This document shows positions 12,877-20,556 of a stretch of DNA of 26,663 bases, piece by piece. Location of the stretch: NCBI GenBank assembly GCA_036375215.1, contig DASUSH010000034.1, positions 1-26,663 on the forward strand, read 5' to 3'. The notes under the pieces are model-generated. The model saw only the letters and a list, made by a program, of their open reading frames with translations. It ran no database searches and was not told the DNA's origin. This DNA comes from DASUSH01 sp036375215 (GTDB lineage: Bacteria; Actinomycetota; Thermoleophilia; Solirubrobacterales; 70-9). The position numbers were made by a program, and so were the translations under genes. The stretch's first letter is position 1; each line of letters begins with the position of its first letter.

Positions 12877-13755
12877 ATGGCGACGGAGAGCGGAGGCGAA
12901 CCGCCCGAAGCGGACTGGCTGAGCGAGACCGAGCCCGTTGCACCGCCGCCGCGGAGGCGCCGGTCGGACACGCTCGCGCGCATCCTGTGGGCCCTGCCCT
13001 GGATCGTCTTCGCGATCGCGATCGTCGCGGTCGGCGACCTGTTCTTCGCGGCGGCGATGGTGCTGTTCGCCTGCGCGGGGATGAACGAGTACTTCCTGAT
13101 GGCGAAGCGGGCGCGCCCGCTCGCGCCGGTGGCCTACGTCGCCGCGGCGGCGATCATCCTCGTCGCCCACTACGAGGACCAGTACGAGATCCTGATGCTG
13201 CTCCTGGCCGCGCTCCCGGCGCTCTTCATCGCCGCCCTGCTCCGGGAGAGGCGCCGCAACATCGCCTACTCGATCGCGGTGACGATGTTCGGCCTGGTCT
13301 GGATCGCGCTGCCGTTCGCCTACGCGGTCCTGCTGCGCGACCTGCCCCTGCACGGCGGCGCGCTCCTGATCGACGTGCTCGTCGCGACCTTCGTCGCCGA
13401 CACGGCGGCCTACGCCGGCGGCCGGCTCTTCGGCCGGCACCAGCTCGCGCCGGCGATCTCGCCCAACAAGACCGTCGAGGGCCTCGCCTTCGGGTTCGTC
13501 GGCGGGATGCTGGCCTTCTGGTTCGCCGGGCTCTACCAGGACTGGCTGCCCGGCCTCGACGCGCTCGCGATGGGCGCCGTGATCGCCGCCCTCGCCCCCC
13601 TGGGCGACCTCTTCGAGTCCCTGCTCAAGCGCGACCTCGACGTGAAGGACTCCGGGAACCTGTTCGGCCCCCACGGCGGCGTCCTCGACCGCCTCGACGG
13701 CGTGCTGTTCACGGTGGTCGCGGGCTACTACCTGAGCGTTGCGTTCGTCTACTAG
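12877..13755 (+). CDS. cdsA: Phosphatidate cytidylyltransferase (CDP-diacylglycerol synthase)
   Basis: Integral membrane enzyme making CDP-diacylglycerol from phosphatidate and CTP, the branch point of phospholipid synthesis. 292 residues. An N-terminal cytoplasmic stretch of ~30 residues with a basic PPPRRRR patch is followed by about eight hydrophobic segments. SPNKTVEGLAFGFVGG is the conserved central motif. The C-terminal segment beginning SLLKRDLDVKDSGNLFGPHG and continuing through VLDRLDG matches the Cds signature S-x-L-K-R-x4-K-D-x-G...H-G-G-x-x-D-R-x-D. It is separated from uppS by a hairpin and has its own promoter candidate. In many bacteria dxr follows directly; here two hydrolase genes intervene. 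Confidence 0.95.
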   Translation: MATESGGEPPEADWLSETEPVAPPPRRRRSDTLARILWALPWIVFAIAIVAVGDLFFAAAMVLFACAGMNEYFLMAKRARPLAPVAYVAAAAIILVAHYEDQYEILMLLLAALPALFIAALLRERRRNIAYSIAVTMFGLVWIALPFAYAVLLRDLPLHGGALLIDVLVATFVADTAAYAGGRLFGRHQLAPAISPNKTVEGLAFGFVGGMLAFWFAGLYQDWLPGLDALAMGAVIAALAPLGDLFESLLKRDLDVKDSGNLFGPHGGVLDRLDGVLFTVVAGYYLSVAFVY

Positions 13756-13759
13756 GAAT

Positions 13760-13765
13760 TAGCCT
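13760..13765 (+). promoter_or_regulatory. -10-like TAGCCT before the alpha/beta hydrolase
   Basis: TAGCCT begins 4 nt after the cdsA stop and ends 7 nt before ATG 13773. No ribosome binding site is visible. Confidence 0.45.
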
Positions 13766-13772
13766 TCGCCGG

Positions 13773-14573
13773 ATGGATGCCTCTCGCGAGCAGGTCACCT
13801 CGGCGGACGGCACACGGATCGGATTCGAGCGCATGGGTCAGGGGCCGCCGCTGGTCGCGATCCACGGCGGGGTTGCGGACCGCACCCGCTGGCTGGCGGT
13901 TGCCGGCGCGCTCGCCGAGGCGCACACGCTGATCCTGCTCGACCGCCGTGGCCGCGGGCTAAGCGCGGACGAGGCGGAGGGCGGCTACGCGCTCGGGCGG
14001 GAGGTGGACGACCTCGACGCGGTGATCGCGGCGGTGGGGGGCTCGGCGCGCGTGCTCGCCCACTCCTACGGCGGCCTCGTGGCGCTCGAGGCGATGGCGT
14101 CGGGGTCGGCACTCGAGCGGGCGGTGATCTACGAGCCGGCCTTCGACACCCCCGGCCAGGAGACTTTTCCGCCGACGATCCTCGGGCGCGTCGACGAGCT
14201 GATCGGCGCCGGGGAGCGCGAGGCGGCGCTCGAGCTCTTCTTTCGCGAGGTCGTCGGCGCCGACGACGCCATGATCTCGTCTCTGAAGGAGACCCCGGTG
14301 TGGGCGGCAAGGGTCGCGGCCGTGCACACGATCACCCGGGAGGGGGTCGTCGTCAGAGACGTCGGCTTCGATCCCGGCCGGTTCGCCGACCTGAACGTCC
14401 CGGTGCGGCTCCTGATCGGGAGCGAGAGCCCCGAGCCGCTCAAGGCGTCGACGCGCGCCGCGCACGCAGCGGTGCCGGGCAGCGAGCTCGTGGAGCTCGA
14501 GGGCCAGGGCCACGCCGCGATGGACACCGGCACAGAGGCCTTCCTGAGCGCGGTCCTCGAATTCCTGCACTGA
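13773..14573 (+). CDS. Alpha/beta-fold hydrolase (small, haloperoxidase/esterase-like)
   Basis: Soluble hydrolase of 266 residues. LVAIHGGVADRTRW carries the oxyanion HGG (about residues 31-33). LDRRGRGLS follows, the nucleophile Ser98 is in AHSYGG, and the catalytic His247 is in GQGHAAM; a likely acid lies in RLLIGSESPEPLK. No signal peptide. Substrate unknown: this branch includes esterases, haloperoxidase-like and homoserine acetyl-esterase-like proteins. It has its own -10-like element and no operon partner downstream, as the next gene is reversed. It interrupts the otherwise conserved cdsA-dxr adjacency. Confidence 0.85.
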   Translation: MDASREQVTSADGTRIGFERMGQGPPLVAIHGGVADRTRWLAVAGALAEAHTLILLDRRGRGLSADEAEGGYALGREVDDLDAVIAAVGGSARVLAHSYGGLVALEAMASGSALERAVIYEPAFDTPGQETFPPTILGRVDELIGAGEREAALELFFREVVGADDAMISSLKETPVWAARVAAVHTITREGVVVRDVGFDPGRFADLNVPVRLLIGSESPEPLKASTRAAHAAVPGSELVELEGQGHAAMDTGTEAFLSAVLEFLH

Positions 14574-14587
14574 GCGCTCAGCGCTCG

Positions 14588-14638
14588 CCGGCGCGCTTTG
14601 CGCCCGGCCCCATGTCCCTGTGTGTCGAGGTGCGACAC
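14588..14638. terminator. Hairpin pair between convergent hydrolase genes
   Basis: In the 75-bp gap: CCGGCGC (14588-14594) and GCGCCCGG (14600-14607) pair with a one-base bulge around GCTTT. GTGTCG (14622-14627) and CGACAC (14633-14638) pair around AGGTG. The palindrome TGAGCGCTCA (14571-14580) overlaps the upstream stop. Placement between tail-to-tail genes fits a bidirectional terminator, but T-runs are absent. Confidence 0.4.
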
Positions 14639-14648
14639 CCACCGGCGT

Positions 14649-15845
14649 TCACGCGAGCGTCTCGTCGAGCCAGTCGAAGACGCGCTGGTCCACGAGCGAC
14701 CGCGCCATCGGCTCGCAATGCAGGTTGGCGCCCTCGGCGGCCGTGAACGGGACGAGCCGCTTGTCCGGTCCGGGCAGCGCCTCGTACAGGCGCCGCGACT
14801 GGCCGGGCCAGAACTGCTCGTCCTCCGGGTCGGTGATCAGGAGCGGCACCCGGATGCGGTCGACCACGTCGGCGAGGTTGTAGCGGGCGACGGCGCGGAA
14901 GGCCTCGTAGGGCGAGTCGGTGCCGTACGGCTTCATGCGGAAGGCGATCGTCTGGCGCGTGGCCTTGCCCATGAAGTGCTCCGCGAAGCGGAACTGCCGC
15001 TCGAACTTCTCGCGCTCCTCGTTCTCGAGGTGCTTTCTCATCCCCTTCGGCAGGTTGTCGAGCCAGGTCGTGGCGACGTCGACCACGCCGGGGTCCGCGA
15101 TCGCGGCGGCGATGCGATCGTCGAAGGCGATCGCCCGGGGGACCCAGTACCCGCCCTGGCTCATCCCCGAGATCGCGATCCGGCCGGGGTCGACGTCGCT
15201 TCGCTCCAGCAGGAAGTCGACGACGGGGCCCACCACCTTCTCCCAATCGGGCCTGAAGGTCAGTCCCTGTTCCCAAAGCGCCTGGCCCTGTCCCGGGCCG
15301 TCGAACGTCATCGCGTTGTACCCCCGCTCGAGCGCCGCGGCCGCTCCGCCGAGCCACATCGCCGTCACCGGACCGTCGCTTCCGTTGTTGAGGATCAGCG
15401 TCGGGCGCGGGCCGTCGTCCGCCGCCGCCCGGAAGAAATAGCCCTCGAGCCGAGTTTCCTCGTACGGGATCCGGATCTTCTCCGCGGCCGGGACGAGCCG
15501 CGCCGCGAACTCGTCGAAGCAGTCGCGGTGCTCGCGCCACACCGGCACGAGCCGGTCGGGGTCGTCGGTCCCGTCGAGGCTGGAGGTGGAGGTGAACAGG
15601 TAGGTGCTGGCCCGCAGGTACGCCTCGCGTGCGCTGACCTCGTGTCCCGCCCGCGCCGCCCGCTCGGCGATCTCCCGGACCCTCGCGCCGGTCGCCTTGA
15701 ATTCCTCGAACCAGCTCTCGTAGTCGCCGTCCTTGATCCGCTCGACGGTCGCGAGCAGCTCACCCGCGTCGACCGCTCCGCGGTACGCCGACCCGAGGGA
15801 GAGGCGCGTCTCGAAATCGAACTGGTCGTTCTTGAAGAACCGCAC
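14649..15845 (-). CDS. Alpha/beta hydrolase of the FrsA/DHPON-hydrolase-like group
   Basis: 398-residue hydrolase. A helical N-terminal cap of ~135 residues (SWFEEFKATGARVREIAERA, AYLRASTYLF) precedes a peptidase S9-like alpha/beta domain: TLILNNGSDGP (oxyanion strand), YNAMTFDGPGQGQAL, nucleophile Ser229 in SGMSQGGYW, acid around ITDPEDEQFW and catalytic His376 in GANLHCEP. This arrangement matches 2,6-dihydroxypseudooxynicotine hydrolase and FrsA/DUF1100 relatives, which cleave C-C or ester bonds. The physiological substrate here is unknown. Starts at GTG 15845; TAGTCT lies 6 nt upstream. Divergent from dxr. Probably an acquired or lineage-specific insertion in the cdsA-dxr region. Confidence 0.85.
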   Translation of the reverse strand: MRFFKNDQFDFETRLSLGSAYRGAVDAGELLATVERIKDGDYESWFEEFKATGARVREIAERAARAGHEVSAREAYLRASTYLFTSTSSLDGTDDPDRLVPVWREHRDCFDEFAARLVPAAEKIRIPYEETRLEGYFFRAAADDGPRPTLILNNGSDGPVTAMWLGGAAAALERGYNAMTFDGPGQGQALWEQGLTFRPDWEKVVGPVVDFLLERSDVDPGRIAISGMSQGGYWVPRAIAFDDRIAAAIADPGVVDVATTWLDNLPKGMRKHLENEEREKFERQFRFAEHFMGKATRQTIAFRMKPYGTDSPYEAFRAVARYNLADVVDRIRVPLLITDPEDEQFWPGQSRRLYEALPGPDKRLVPFTAAEGANLHCEPMARSLVDQRVFDWLDETLA

Positions 15846-15851
15846 GGCTCG

Positions 15852-15857
15852 AGACTA
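15852..15857 (-). promoter_or_regulatory. -10-like TAGTCT (minus strand), leaderless hydrolase start
   Basis: Read on the minus strand, TAGTCT ends 6 nt before GTG 15845. Confidence 0.45.
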
Positions 15858-15910
15858 ACCGCGGCCTCGCTCGGGGTCGAGGGCCTTTATCCCCGCCTGA
15901 CCCCCATCCC

Positions 15911-15916
15911 TATCCT
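15911..15916 (+). promoter_or_regulatory. -10-like TATCCT, leaderless start of dxr
   Basis: TATCCT ends 7 nt before ATG 15924; the intervening bases contain no ribosome binding site. The same hexamer and spacing recur at ispG, the other isoprenoid gene in the window. Confidence 0.5.
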
Positions 15917-15923
15917 CGCCTGC

Positions 15924-17078
15924 ATGCGCAAGGTCGTCGTCCTGGGGGCCACCGGCTCGATCGGTGTGCAGGCGCTCGAGGTGATCGCGGGCTCGGACGA
16001 GCTCGCCGTCGCCGGGCTCTCCGCCGATACCGGCTGGGAGGCGCTCGTCGAGGCTGCTCGCGAGCACGGCGTGCCCCGGATCGCGCTCGCCGACGCCGGC
16101 GCCGCGCAGGCGGCCGGGGAGGCGTGGAAGGGCGAGGTGCTAGCCGGCGAGGAGGGGATCCGCGAGCTGGTCGCGGCCTCCGGCGCGGATCTGGTGCTGA
16201 ACGGGATCGTCGGGTTCGCCGGGCTCGGGCCGACGATCGTCGCGCTCACCGAGGGCATCGACGTCGCGCTCGCCAACAAGGAGTCGCTGGTCGCCGGCGG
16301 CCGCCTCGTCACCGCGCTCGCCGAGGCGACCGGCGCGCGGATCATCCCGGTCGACTCCGAGCACTCCGCGCTCTTCCAGCTCATCCGCGGCGAAGGGCCC
16401 GGCACCGTCACGAGGCTCGTCCTGACCGCGTCCGGGGGCCCGTTCCGCGGCCGCACCGACCTCGGCGGGGTCACCCGCGCCGAGGCGCTCGCGCACCCGA
16501 CCTGGGAGATGGGCGGGCGGATCACGATCGATTCCGCCACCCTCGCCAACAAGGGCTTCGAGATGATCGAGGCCCACCTGCTCTTCGACGTTCCCTACGA
16601 GCGCATCGACGTCCTCGTGCACCCGCAGTCGATCGTTCACTCGCTCGTCCACCTGAACGACGGCGCCGCGCTGGCCCACCTGGGCTACCCGGACATGCGG
16701 GTCCCGATCTCCTACGCGCTCAACCACCCCGAGCGCGCCGACGTGCCGCTCGATCGGCTCGACCTCGCCGCGGTCGGCGAGCTCACCTTCGAGAACCCCG
16801 ACGCCGCCGCCTTCCCTTGCCTGCGCCTCGCCCGCGAGGCGGGGGAGACCGGCGGCACCGCGCCCGCGGTCCTCAACGCCGCCGACGAGGTCGCGGTCGA
16901 GGCGTTCCTCTCGGAGCGGATCGCGTTCACGGCGATCCCGGAGGTGATCGAGGCGACGCTCGACTCGATGCCGCTCTCCGAGCCCGCGCACCTCGAGGAG
17001 ATCTACGCGGCCGACGCCGAGGCGCGCGAGCGCGCGGCCCGGCTCACGGGCCGGGCCGACGGGGCGGTGCGAACATGA
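15924..17078 (+). CDS. dxr: 1-deoxy-D-xylulose-5-phosphate reductoisomerase
   Basis: First committed step of the MEP isoprenoid pathway, NADPH-dependent, cytosolic. 384 residues, normal length. Motifs: VLGATGSIGVQALEV (NADPH binding, residues 6-20), ALANKESLVAGG, IIPVDSEHSALFQ (metal and substrate), TASGGPFRGR, HPTWEMGGRITIDSATLANKGFE, and VLVHPQSIVHSLVH. The C-terminal helical domain has APAVLNAADEVAVEAFL. A much longer open frame extends upstream (to 14598) but is antisense to the hydrolase gene; ATG 15924 with TATCCT 7 nt away is the right start. Its TGA (17076-17078) overlaps the ATG of a 23-codon ORF leading to rseP. Confidence 0.96.
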   Translation: MRKVVVLGATGSIGVQALEVIAGSDELAVAGLSADTGWEALVEAAREHGVPRIALADAGAAQAAGEAWKGEVLAGEEGIRELVAASGADLVLNGIVGFAGLGPTIVALTEGIDVALANKESLVAGGRLVTALAEATGARIIPVDSEHSALFQLIRGEGPGTVTRLVLTASGGPFRGRTDLGGVTRAEALAHPTWEMGGRITIDSATLANKGFEMIEAHLLFDVPYERIDVLVHPQSIVHSLVHLNDGAALAHLGYPDMRVPISYALNHPERADVPLDRLDLAAVGELTFENPDAAAFPCLRLAREAGETGGTAPAVLNAADEVAVEAFLSERIAFTAIPEVIEATLDSMPLSEPAHLEEIYAADAEARERAARLTGRADGAVRT

Positions 17079-17146
17079 AAAACGCCGAATCCTCCCAACG
17101 AATGGGACGCGCCCGGGTTCGGCTCGATCTCATCTGCATGAGATGA
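17075..17146 (+). CDS. Candidate 23-codon ORF bridging dxr and rseP
   Basis: ATG 17075 overlaps the dxr stop (ATGA). The frame ends in TGA 17144-17146, which overlaps the rseP ATG 17143 (again ATGA). The peptide is basic (begins MKNAESSQRM). It could carry ribosomes from dxr to rseP, because rseP lacks a ribosome binding site. Expression is not demonstrated. It shares DNA, but not reading frame, with the leader of frr. Confidence 0.3.
   Translation: MKNAESSQRMGRARVRLDLICMR
17083..17144 (+). repeat. Copy 2 of the element shared by the frr and rseP 5' regions
   Basis: CGCCGAATCCTCC at 17083-17095 and the 25-nt segment at 17118-17142 match copy 1, the 25-nt segment with two differences. The gap between parts is 22 nt, versus 13 at frr. 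Here the inverted repeat is longer: ATCTCAT and ATGAGAT (17127-17133 and 17138-17144) around CTGC, with the last two bases belonging to the rseP start codon. Confidence 0.7.
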
Positions 17147-18237
17147 CCTGGGTGCTGGCGATCGGCGGGATCATCCTGCTGGTCGTCCTCCACGAGCTCG
17201 GCCACTTCCTCGCCGCGAAGGCGGTCGGGATGCGCGTCGAGCGCTTCTTCCTGTTCTTCCCGCCGAAGCTCGTCAGCCGCAAGTGGGGCGAGACCGAGTA
17301 CGGGATCGGCGCGATCCCCGCGGGCGGCTTCGTGAAGATCACCGGGATGAACCCCGACGAGGAGCTGCCCCCCGAGGTGGCGAAGCGGGGCTACTACAAG
17401 ATGCCGGTCTGGAAGCGGATCGTCGTGATCGGCGCCGGGCCCGCCGTCAACGTCCTGATCGCCTTCCTGATCCTGTTCGGCCTCGGGCTCGCCAACGAGG
17501 AGCCGAAGGCGCTCCTCGTCGGGAACATCGCCACCGACACGCCGGCCGCCAAGTCCCTGCAGGAGGGCGACGAGGTCGTCTCGGTGGACGGCGTCACCGG
17601 GGGGGACGCGCCGTTCTCCGAGCGCGCGAGCGAGCTCTCCGCGCGGGTCGGCGACCACACCTGCGCGGGCGGGGAGACCGACGGGTGTGAGGCCTCGACG
17701 CCGGCGAGCGTGGTCGTGATCCGCGACGGCGAGCGCAAGACCCTCGAGATCACCCCGTACTACGACGGCGAGTTCGACCGCTACCGGCTCGGCTACCAGT
17801 TCGAGCCCGGCGACTTCCAGTCGCGCACGCTCGGCGAGGCCGCCTACGACTCGGTCGATTTCATGTGGCTCGTCACCTCGGAGACCGTCTCCACGTTCGC
17901 CCAGATCTTCAAGCCCGAGGAGCGGGAGAAGCTCGGCTCGATCGCGGGCGCCGCGAAGGCGACCTCGGATGCGTTCGAGTTCAGCGCCACCCAGGCGCTC
18001 CAGCTGATCGCGGTGATCAGCCTCTCGCTCGGCCTCATCAACCTCTTCCCGTTCCTGCCGCTGGACGGCGGCCACATCTTCTGGAGCGTGGTCGAGAAGG
18101 TCCGCGGCAAGCGGGTCTCGTTCCGGGTGATGGAGCGCGCCGGCGTGCTCGGCTTCATGCTCGTGCTCTTCATCTTCTTCATCGGGCTCTCCAACGACAT
18201 CGAGCGCTTCTCGAACGGCACCTTCGGCTCGCCCTGA
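17143..18237 (+). CDS. rseP: RseP/RIP-type site-2 intramembrane zinc metalloprotease
   Basis: M50B protease that cuts membrane-embedded regulators (anti-sigma factors) and signal-peptide remnants. 364 residues. The first hydrophobic segment contains VVLHELGHFLAAKAVGMRVE with the HExxH zinc site (residues ~18-22). GAIPAGGFVKITGM and GAGPAVNVLIAFLILFGLG are conserved. A PDZ domain covers about residues 120-205 (ATDTPAAKSLQEGDEVVSVDG). The third zinc ligand is in NLFPFLPLDGGHIFW, followed by a final membrane helix. ATG 17143 is the only sensible start; ATG 17138 reaches a stop after two codons. There is no Shine-Dalgarno, so coupling to the upstream mini-ORF is likely. The dxr-rseP pairing is conserved; ispG, usually next, is 5 kb away here. 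Confidence 0.94.
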   Translation: MTWVLAIGGIILLVVLHELGHFLAAKAVGMRVERFFLFFPPKLVSRKWGETEYGIGAIPAGGFVKITGMNPDEELPPEVAKRGYYKMPVWKRIVVIGAGPAVNVLIAFLILFGLGLANEEPKALLVGNIATDTPAAKSLQEGDEVVSVDGVTGGDAPFSERASELSARVGDHTCAGGETDGCEASTPASVVVIRDGERKTLEITPYYDGEFDRYRLGYQFEPGDFQSRTLGEAAYDSVDFMWLVTSETVSTFAQIFKPEEREKLGSIAGAAKATSDAFEFSATQALQLIAVISLSLGLINLFPFLPLDGGHIFWSVVEKVRGKRVSFRVMERAGVLGFMLVLFIFFIGLSNDIERFSNGTFGSP

Positions 18238-18254
18238 GTCCGCCGCCGGTGCGA

Positions 18255-18272
18255 TAGGTTCCGCCTGGAACC
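18255..18272 (+). promoter_or_regulatory. -10-like TAGGTT overlapping an operator-like palindrome before the acyl-CoA ligase
   Basis: TAGGTT (18255-18260) runs into the perfect inverted repeat GGTTCC-GCCT-GGAACC (18257-18272), which would cover the transcription start. A 5' leader of roughly 35 nt with GGGGAGAGGAGAGG (18283-18296) as ribosome site leads to ATG 18302. A repressor binding the dyad would block initiation; the regulator is not in the window. Confidence 0.4.
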
Positions 18273-18301
18273 ACCGTTCTTCGGGGAGAGGAGAGGCACG
18301 T

Positions 18302-20116
18302 ATGGAGGTCACGACGGCGGAGCGCTACGCCAGTGGAGGTCCGGGGAAGGAGCTCCTGCAGGAGAACCTCGCGCTCGCCTTCAAGGCGACCGCCGAGCGC
18401 CTGCCGGACGAGCTCGCGCTGAAGGACCCCGCGCGCGGGGTCGAGATGACCTTCGCGGAGCTCTCCGACCGCGTCGCGGCGCTCGCCGGGGGCTTCGCGG
18501 AGCTCGGCGTCGGCAAGGGCGACACGGTCGCGCTGATGCTCAACAACCGCTGGGAGTTCATCCCGACCGACCTGGGGCTGATCTCGCTCGGCGCCGTCCC
18601 GTTCTCGATCTACCAGACTTCCTCCCCGGAGCAGATCGCGTACGTGTGCGGCGACGCCGGCTGCAAGGTCGCGGTCGTGGAGGGCGCCTTCCTCGAGACC
18701 TTCGAGGCGGCGCGCAAGGAGCTCCCCGAGCTCGAGACCGTGATCGTCGTCGACGGCGAGGGCGGCACGATGAGCTTCGACGAGCTCGAGGCCAAGGGCG
18801 GTGACTTCGACCCGTCGGAATCGACCGGCCGGGTGGGCCCCGACGACCTGCTCACGCTGATCTACACCTCGGGCACGACCGGCCCGCCGAAGGGAGTGCA
18901 GCTCTCGCACCGCAACCTGATGGGCCTCGTGACCGGCGTCGAGGACATGATCCCGCTGCCCGAGCGCGGCGGCAAGGTGATCTCGTGGCTGCCGGCGGCG
19001 CACATCGCCGAGCGCGGCGCCAACTACTACCTGCCGATGTGTTACGGGCTCTCGGTGACGATCTGCGCCGATCCGCGCAAGGTCGTCGAGTTCCTCCCGC
19101 AGGTGAACCCGACGTGGTTCTTCGCCGTGCCGAGGATCTGGGAGAAGCTCAAGGCCGGGATGGAGGCGATGACCGCGAAGCTCCCCGACGAGCAGCGCGA
19201 GCCGGCCGAGAAGGCGCTTCAGGCCGCGATCCAGAAGGTCCGCCTCGAGCAGGCGGGCGAGGAGGTCCCGGAGGAGCTGGCCGCGGCGGTCGCGCAGGCC
19301 GACGAGCAGATGTTCTCCGCGCTGCGCAAGCAGCTCGGGCTCGACGAGGCGGTCGCCGTCAACGTCGGCGCCGCCCCTACCCCGGTGGAGGTGCTCGAGT
19401 TCTTCCACGCGATCGGGATCAAGATCGGCGAGCTCTGGGGGATGTCGGAGACCTGCGGAGCCGCGACGGTGAACCCGCCGGAGAAGGTCAAGATCGGAAC
19501 GGTCGGGCCGCCGTTGCCCGGCTTCGAGATCAAGCTCGCCGAGGATGGCGAGGTCTTCGTCAAGGGCGAGGCGAACATGGTGGGCTACCGCAACATGCCC
19601 GAGAAGACCGCCGAGACGATCGACGACGAGGGCTGGCTCGCCACGGGTGACATCGGCGAGCTCGACGAGGACGGCTACCTGAAGATCGTCGACCGCAAGA
19701 AGGAGCTGATCATCAACGCGGCGGGCAAGAACATGTCGCCGGCCGAGATCGAGGCAAAGGTCAAGACCGCGAGCCCGTTGATCGGGCAGGCGATCGCGAT
19801 CGGCGACGCGCGCAAGTACAACGTCGCCCTCGTCACCCTCGATCCCGACGTCGCCCCCGGCTGGGCCGAGAAGCAGGGGCTCTCCGACACCTCGTTCGAG
19901 TCGCTCGCCCGGGACGAGAAGGTGATCGCCGCGGTCCAGCAGGGGATCGACGAGGCCAACGCCCGCCTGGCGCGGGTCGAGCAGATCAAGAAGTTCAAGA
20001 TCCTGCCGACGGACTGGGAGCCCGGCGGCGATGAGCTGACCCCGACGATGAAGCTCAAGCGCAAGCCGATCAACGAGAAGTACGAGTCCGAGATCGAGGA
20101 GCTGTACGCGGACTGA
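18302..20116 (+). CDS. Long-chain fatty-acid--CoA ligase (AMP-forming)
   Basis: Acyl-adenylate-forming enzyme activating fatty acids to acyl-CoA. 604 residues, the size of the FadD15/ACSL group. The ATP/AMP signature YTSGTTGPPKG is at about residues 188-198. LPAAHIAERGANYYLPM, WFFAVPRIWEKLKAGM, the acyl-binding loop GELWGMSETCGAATVNPP, GWLATGDIGELDEDGYLKIVDRKKELI and the C-terminal Lys-containing LTPTMKLKRKPI complete the family pattern. The ~70-residue helical insert (KLPDEQREPAEKALQAAIQK...) is typical of the long-chain branch. Well-formed ribosome site and possible operator upstream. Followed closely by an NTF2-like gene. Together with the thioesterase at 24.6 kb it suggests acyl-CoA turnover. 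Confidence 0.93.
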   Translation: MEVTTAERYASGGPGKELLQENLALAFKATAERLPDELALKDPARGVEMTFAELSDRVAALAGGFAELGVGKGDTVALMLNNRWEFIPTDLGLISLGAVPFSIYQTSSPEQIAYVCGDAGCKVAVVEGAFLETFEAARKELPELETVIVVDGEGGTMSFDELEAKGGDFDPSESTGRVGPDDLLTLIYTSGTTGPPKGVQLSHRNLMGLVTGVEDMIPLPERGGKVISWLPAAHIAERGANYYLPMCYGLSVTICADPRKVVEFLPQVNPTWFFAVPRIWEKLKAGMEAMTAKLPDEQREPAEKALQAAIQKVRLEQAGEEVPEELAAAVAQADEQMFSALRKQLGLDEAVAVNVGAAPTPVEVLEFFHAIGIKIGELWGMSETCGAATVNPPEKVKIGTVGPPLPGFEIKLAEDGEVFVKGEANMVGYRNMPEKTAETIDDEGWLATGDIGELDEDGYLKIVDRKKELIINAAGKNMSPAEIEAKVKTASPLIGQAIAIGDARKYNVALVTLDPDVAPGWAEKQGLSDTSFESLARDEKVIAAVQQGIDEANARLARVEQIKKFKILPTDWEPGGDELTPTMKLKRKPINEKYESEIEELYAD

Positions 20117-20148
20117 TCGCCGCGGGGCGGGTAAGCCGAGGACGTGAG

Positions 20149-20556
20149 CTGAGCGACGAGGACGCCAAGCGGATCGCGCGTTTCGAGGCCGCCGTCGCGG
20201 CCTTCAACGACGAGGGGATCGAGGAGTTCCTCGATCTCTGCACCGCGGACATCCGGCTGGCCACCGCCACGGGGTTCCCGGGAGGCGGCGCGTTCCAGGG
20301 TCGCAAGCCCGTCGAGCTCTACATCCGCGAGTTCGTCTCGAACTGGGTCGAGGTTCGCTACGAGTACGAGGACGCGCGGCTCGAGAACGGGGCGGTCGTG
20401 CACCTCGCGCGCTGGGCCGTCCGCGGCGAGGCCCCGGATTCGGACGCCTCCGCCGAGGTCTTCGGGGTGGCGACCTTCCGCGGTGATCTGATCGCCGCCC
20501 TGGAGCTCTTCTGGACCGAGGAAGAGGCGCTCGCGCACGCGGGGAGGGAACGGTGA
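20149..20556 (+). CDS. NTF2-like (SnoaL-type) protein lacking an ATG/GTG/TTG start
   Basis: A clear protein frame (about 135 residues) not preceded by a standard start. Its sequence reads LSDEDAKRIARFEAAVAAFN and continues with GIEEFLDLCTADIRLATATGFPGGGAFQGRKPVELYIREFVSNWVEVRY, then alternating strands ending in VATFRGDLIAALELFWTEEEALAHAG. This is the cone-shaped SnoaL/NTF2 fold pattern (helix 'F..AFN.GD...l...l..D', 'G.f.G...i..y...f...w', 'g.r.G.I......f.d..eALea.G'). Such proteins include polyketide cyclases, isomerases and many of unknown function. The best start is CTG 20149; GTG 20144 is out of frame and stops at once. It overlaps the next gene by GTGA. Confidence 0.7.
   Translation: MSDEDAKRIARFEAAVAAFNDEGIEEFLDLCTADIRLATATGFPGGGAFQGRKPVELYIREFVSNWVEVRYEYEDARLENGAVVHLARWAVRGEAPDSDASAEVFGVATFRGDLIAALELFWTEEEALAHAGRER

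Noticed and set aside
14598..15923. Long open frame that would extend dxr by more than 400 residues upstream
   Set aside because: It is antisense to the hydrolase gene at 14649-15845, its translation has no dxr homology, and a good leaderless start exists at 15924. GC-rich DNA produces such shadow frames.
17083..17142. Resemblance of GAATCCTCC and GGGTTCGGCTC to tRNA T-arm sequence
   Set aside because: No acceptor, D or anticodon arm can be assembled around either copy; no tRNA gene is present.
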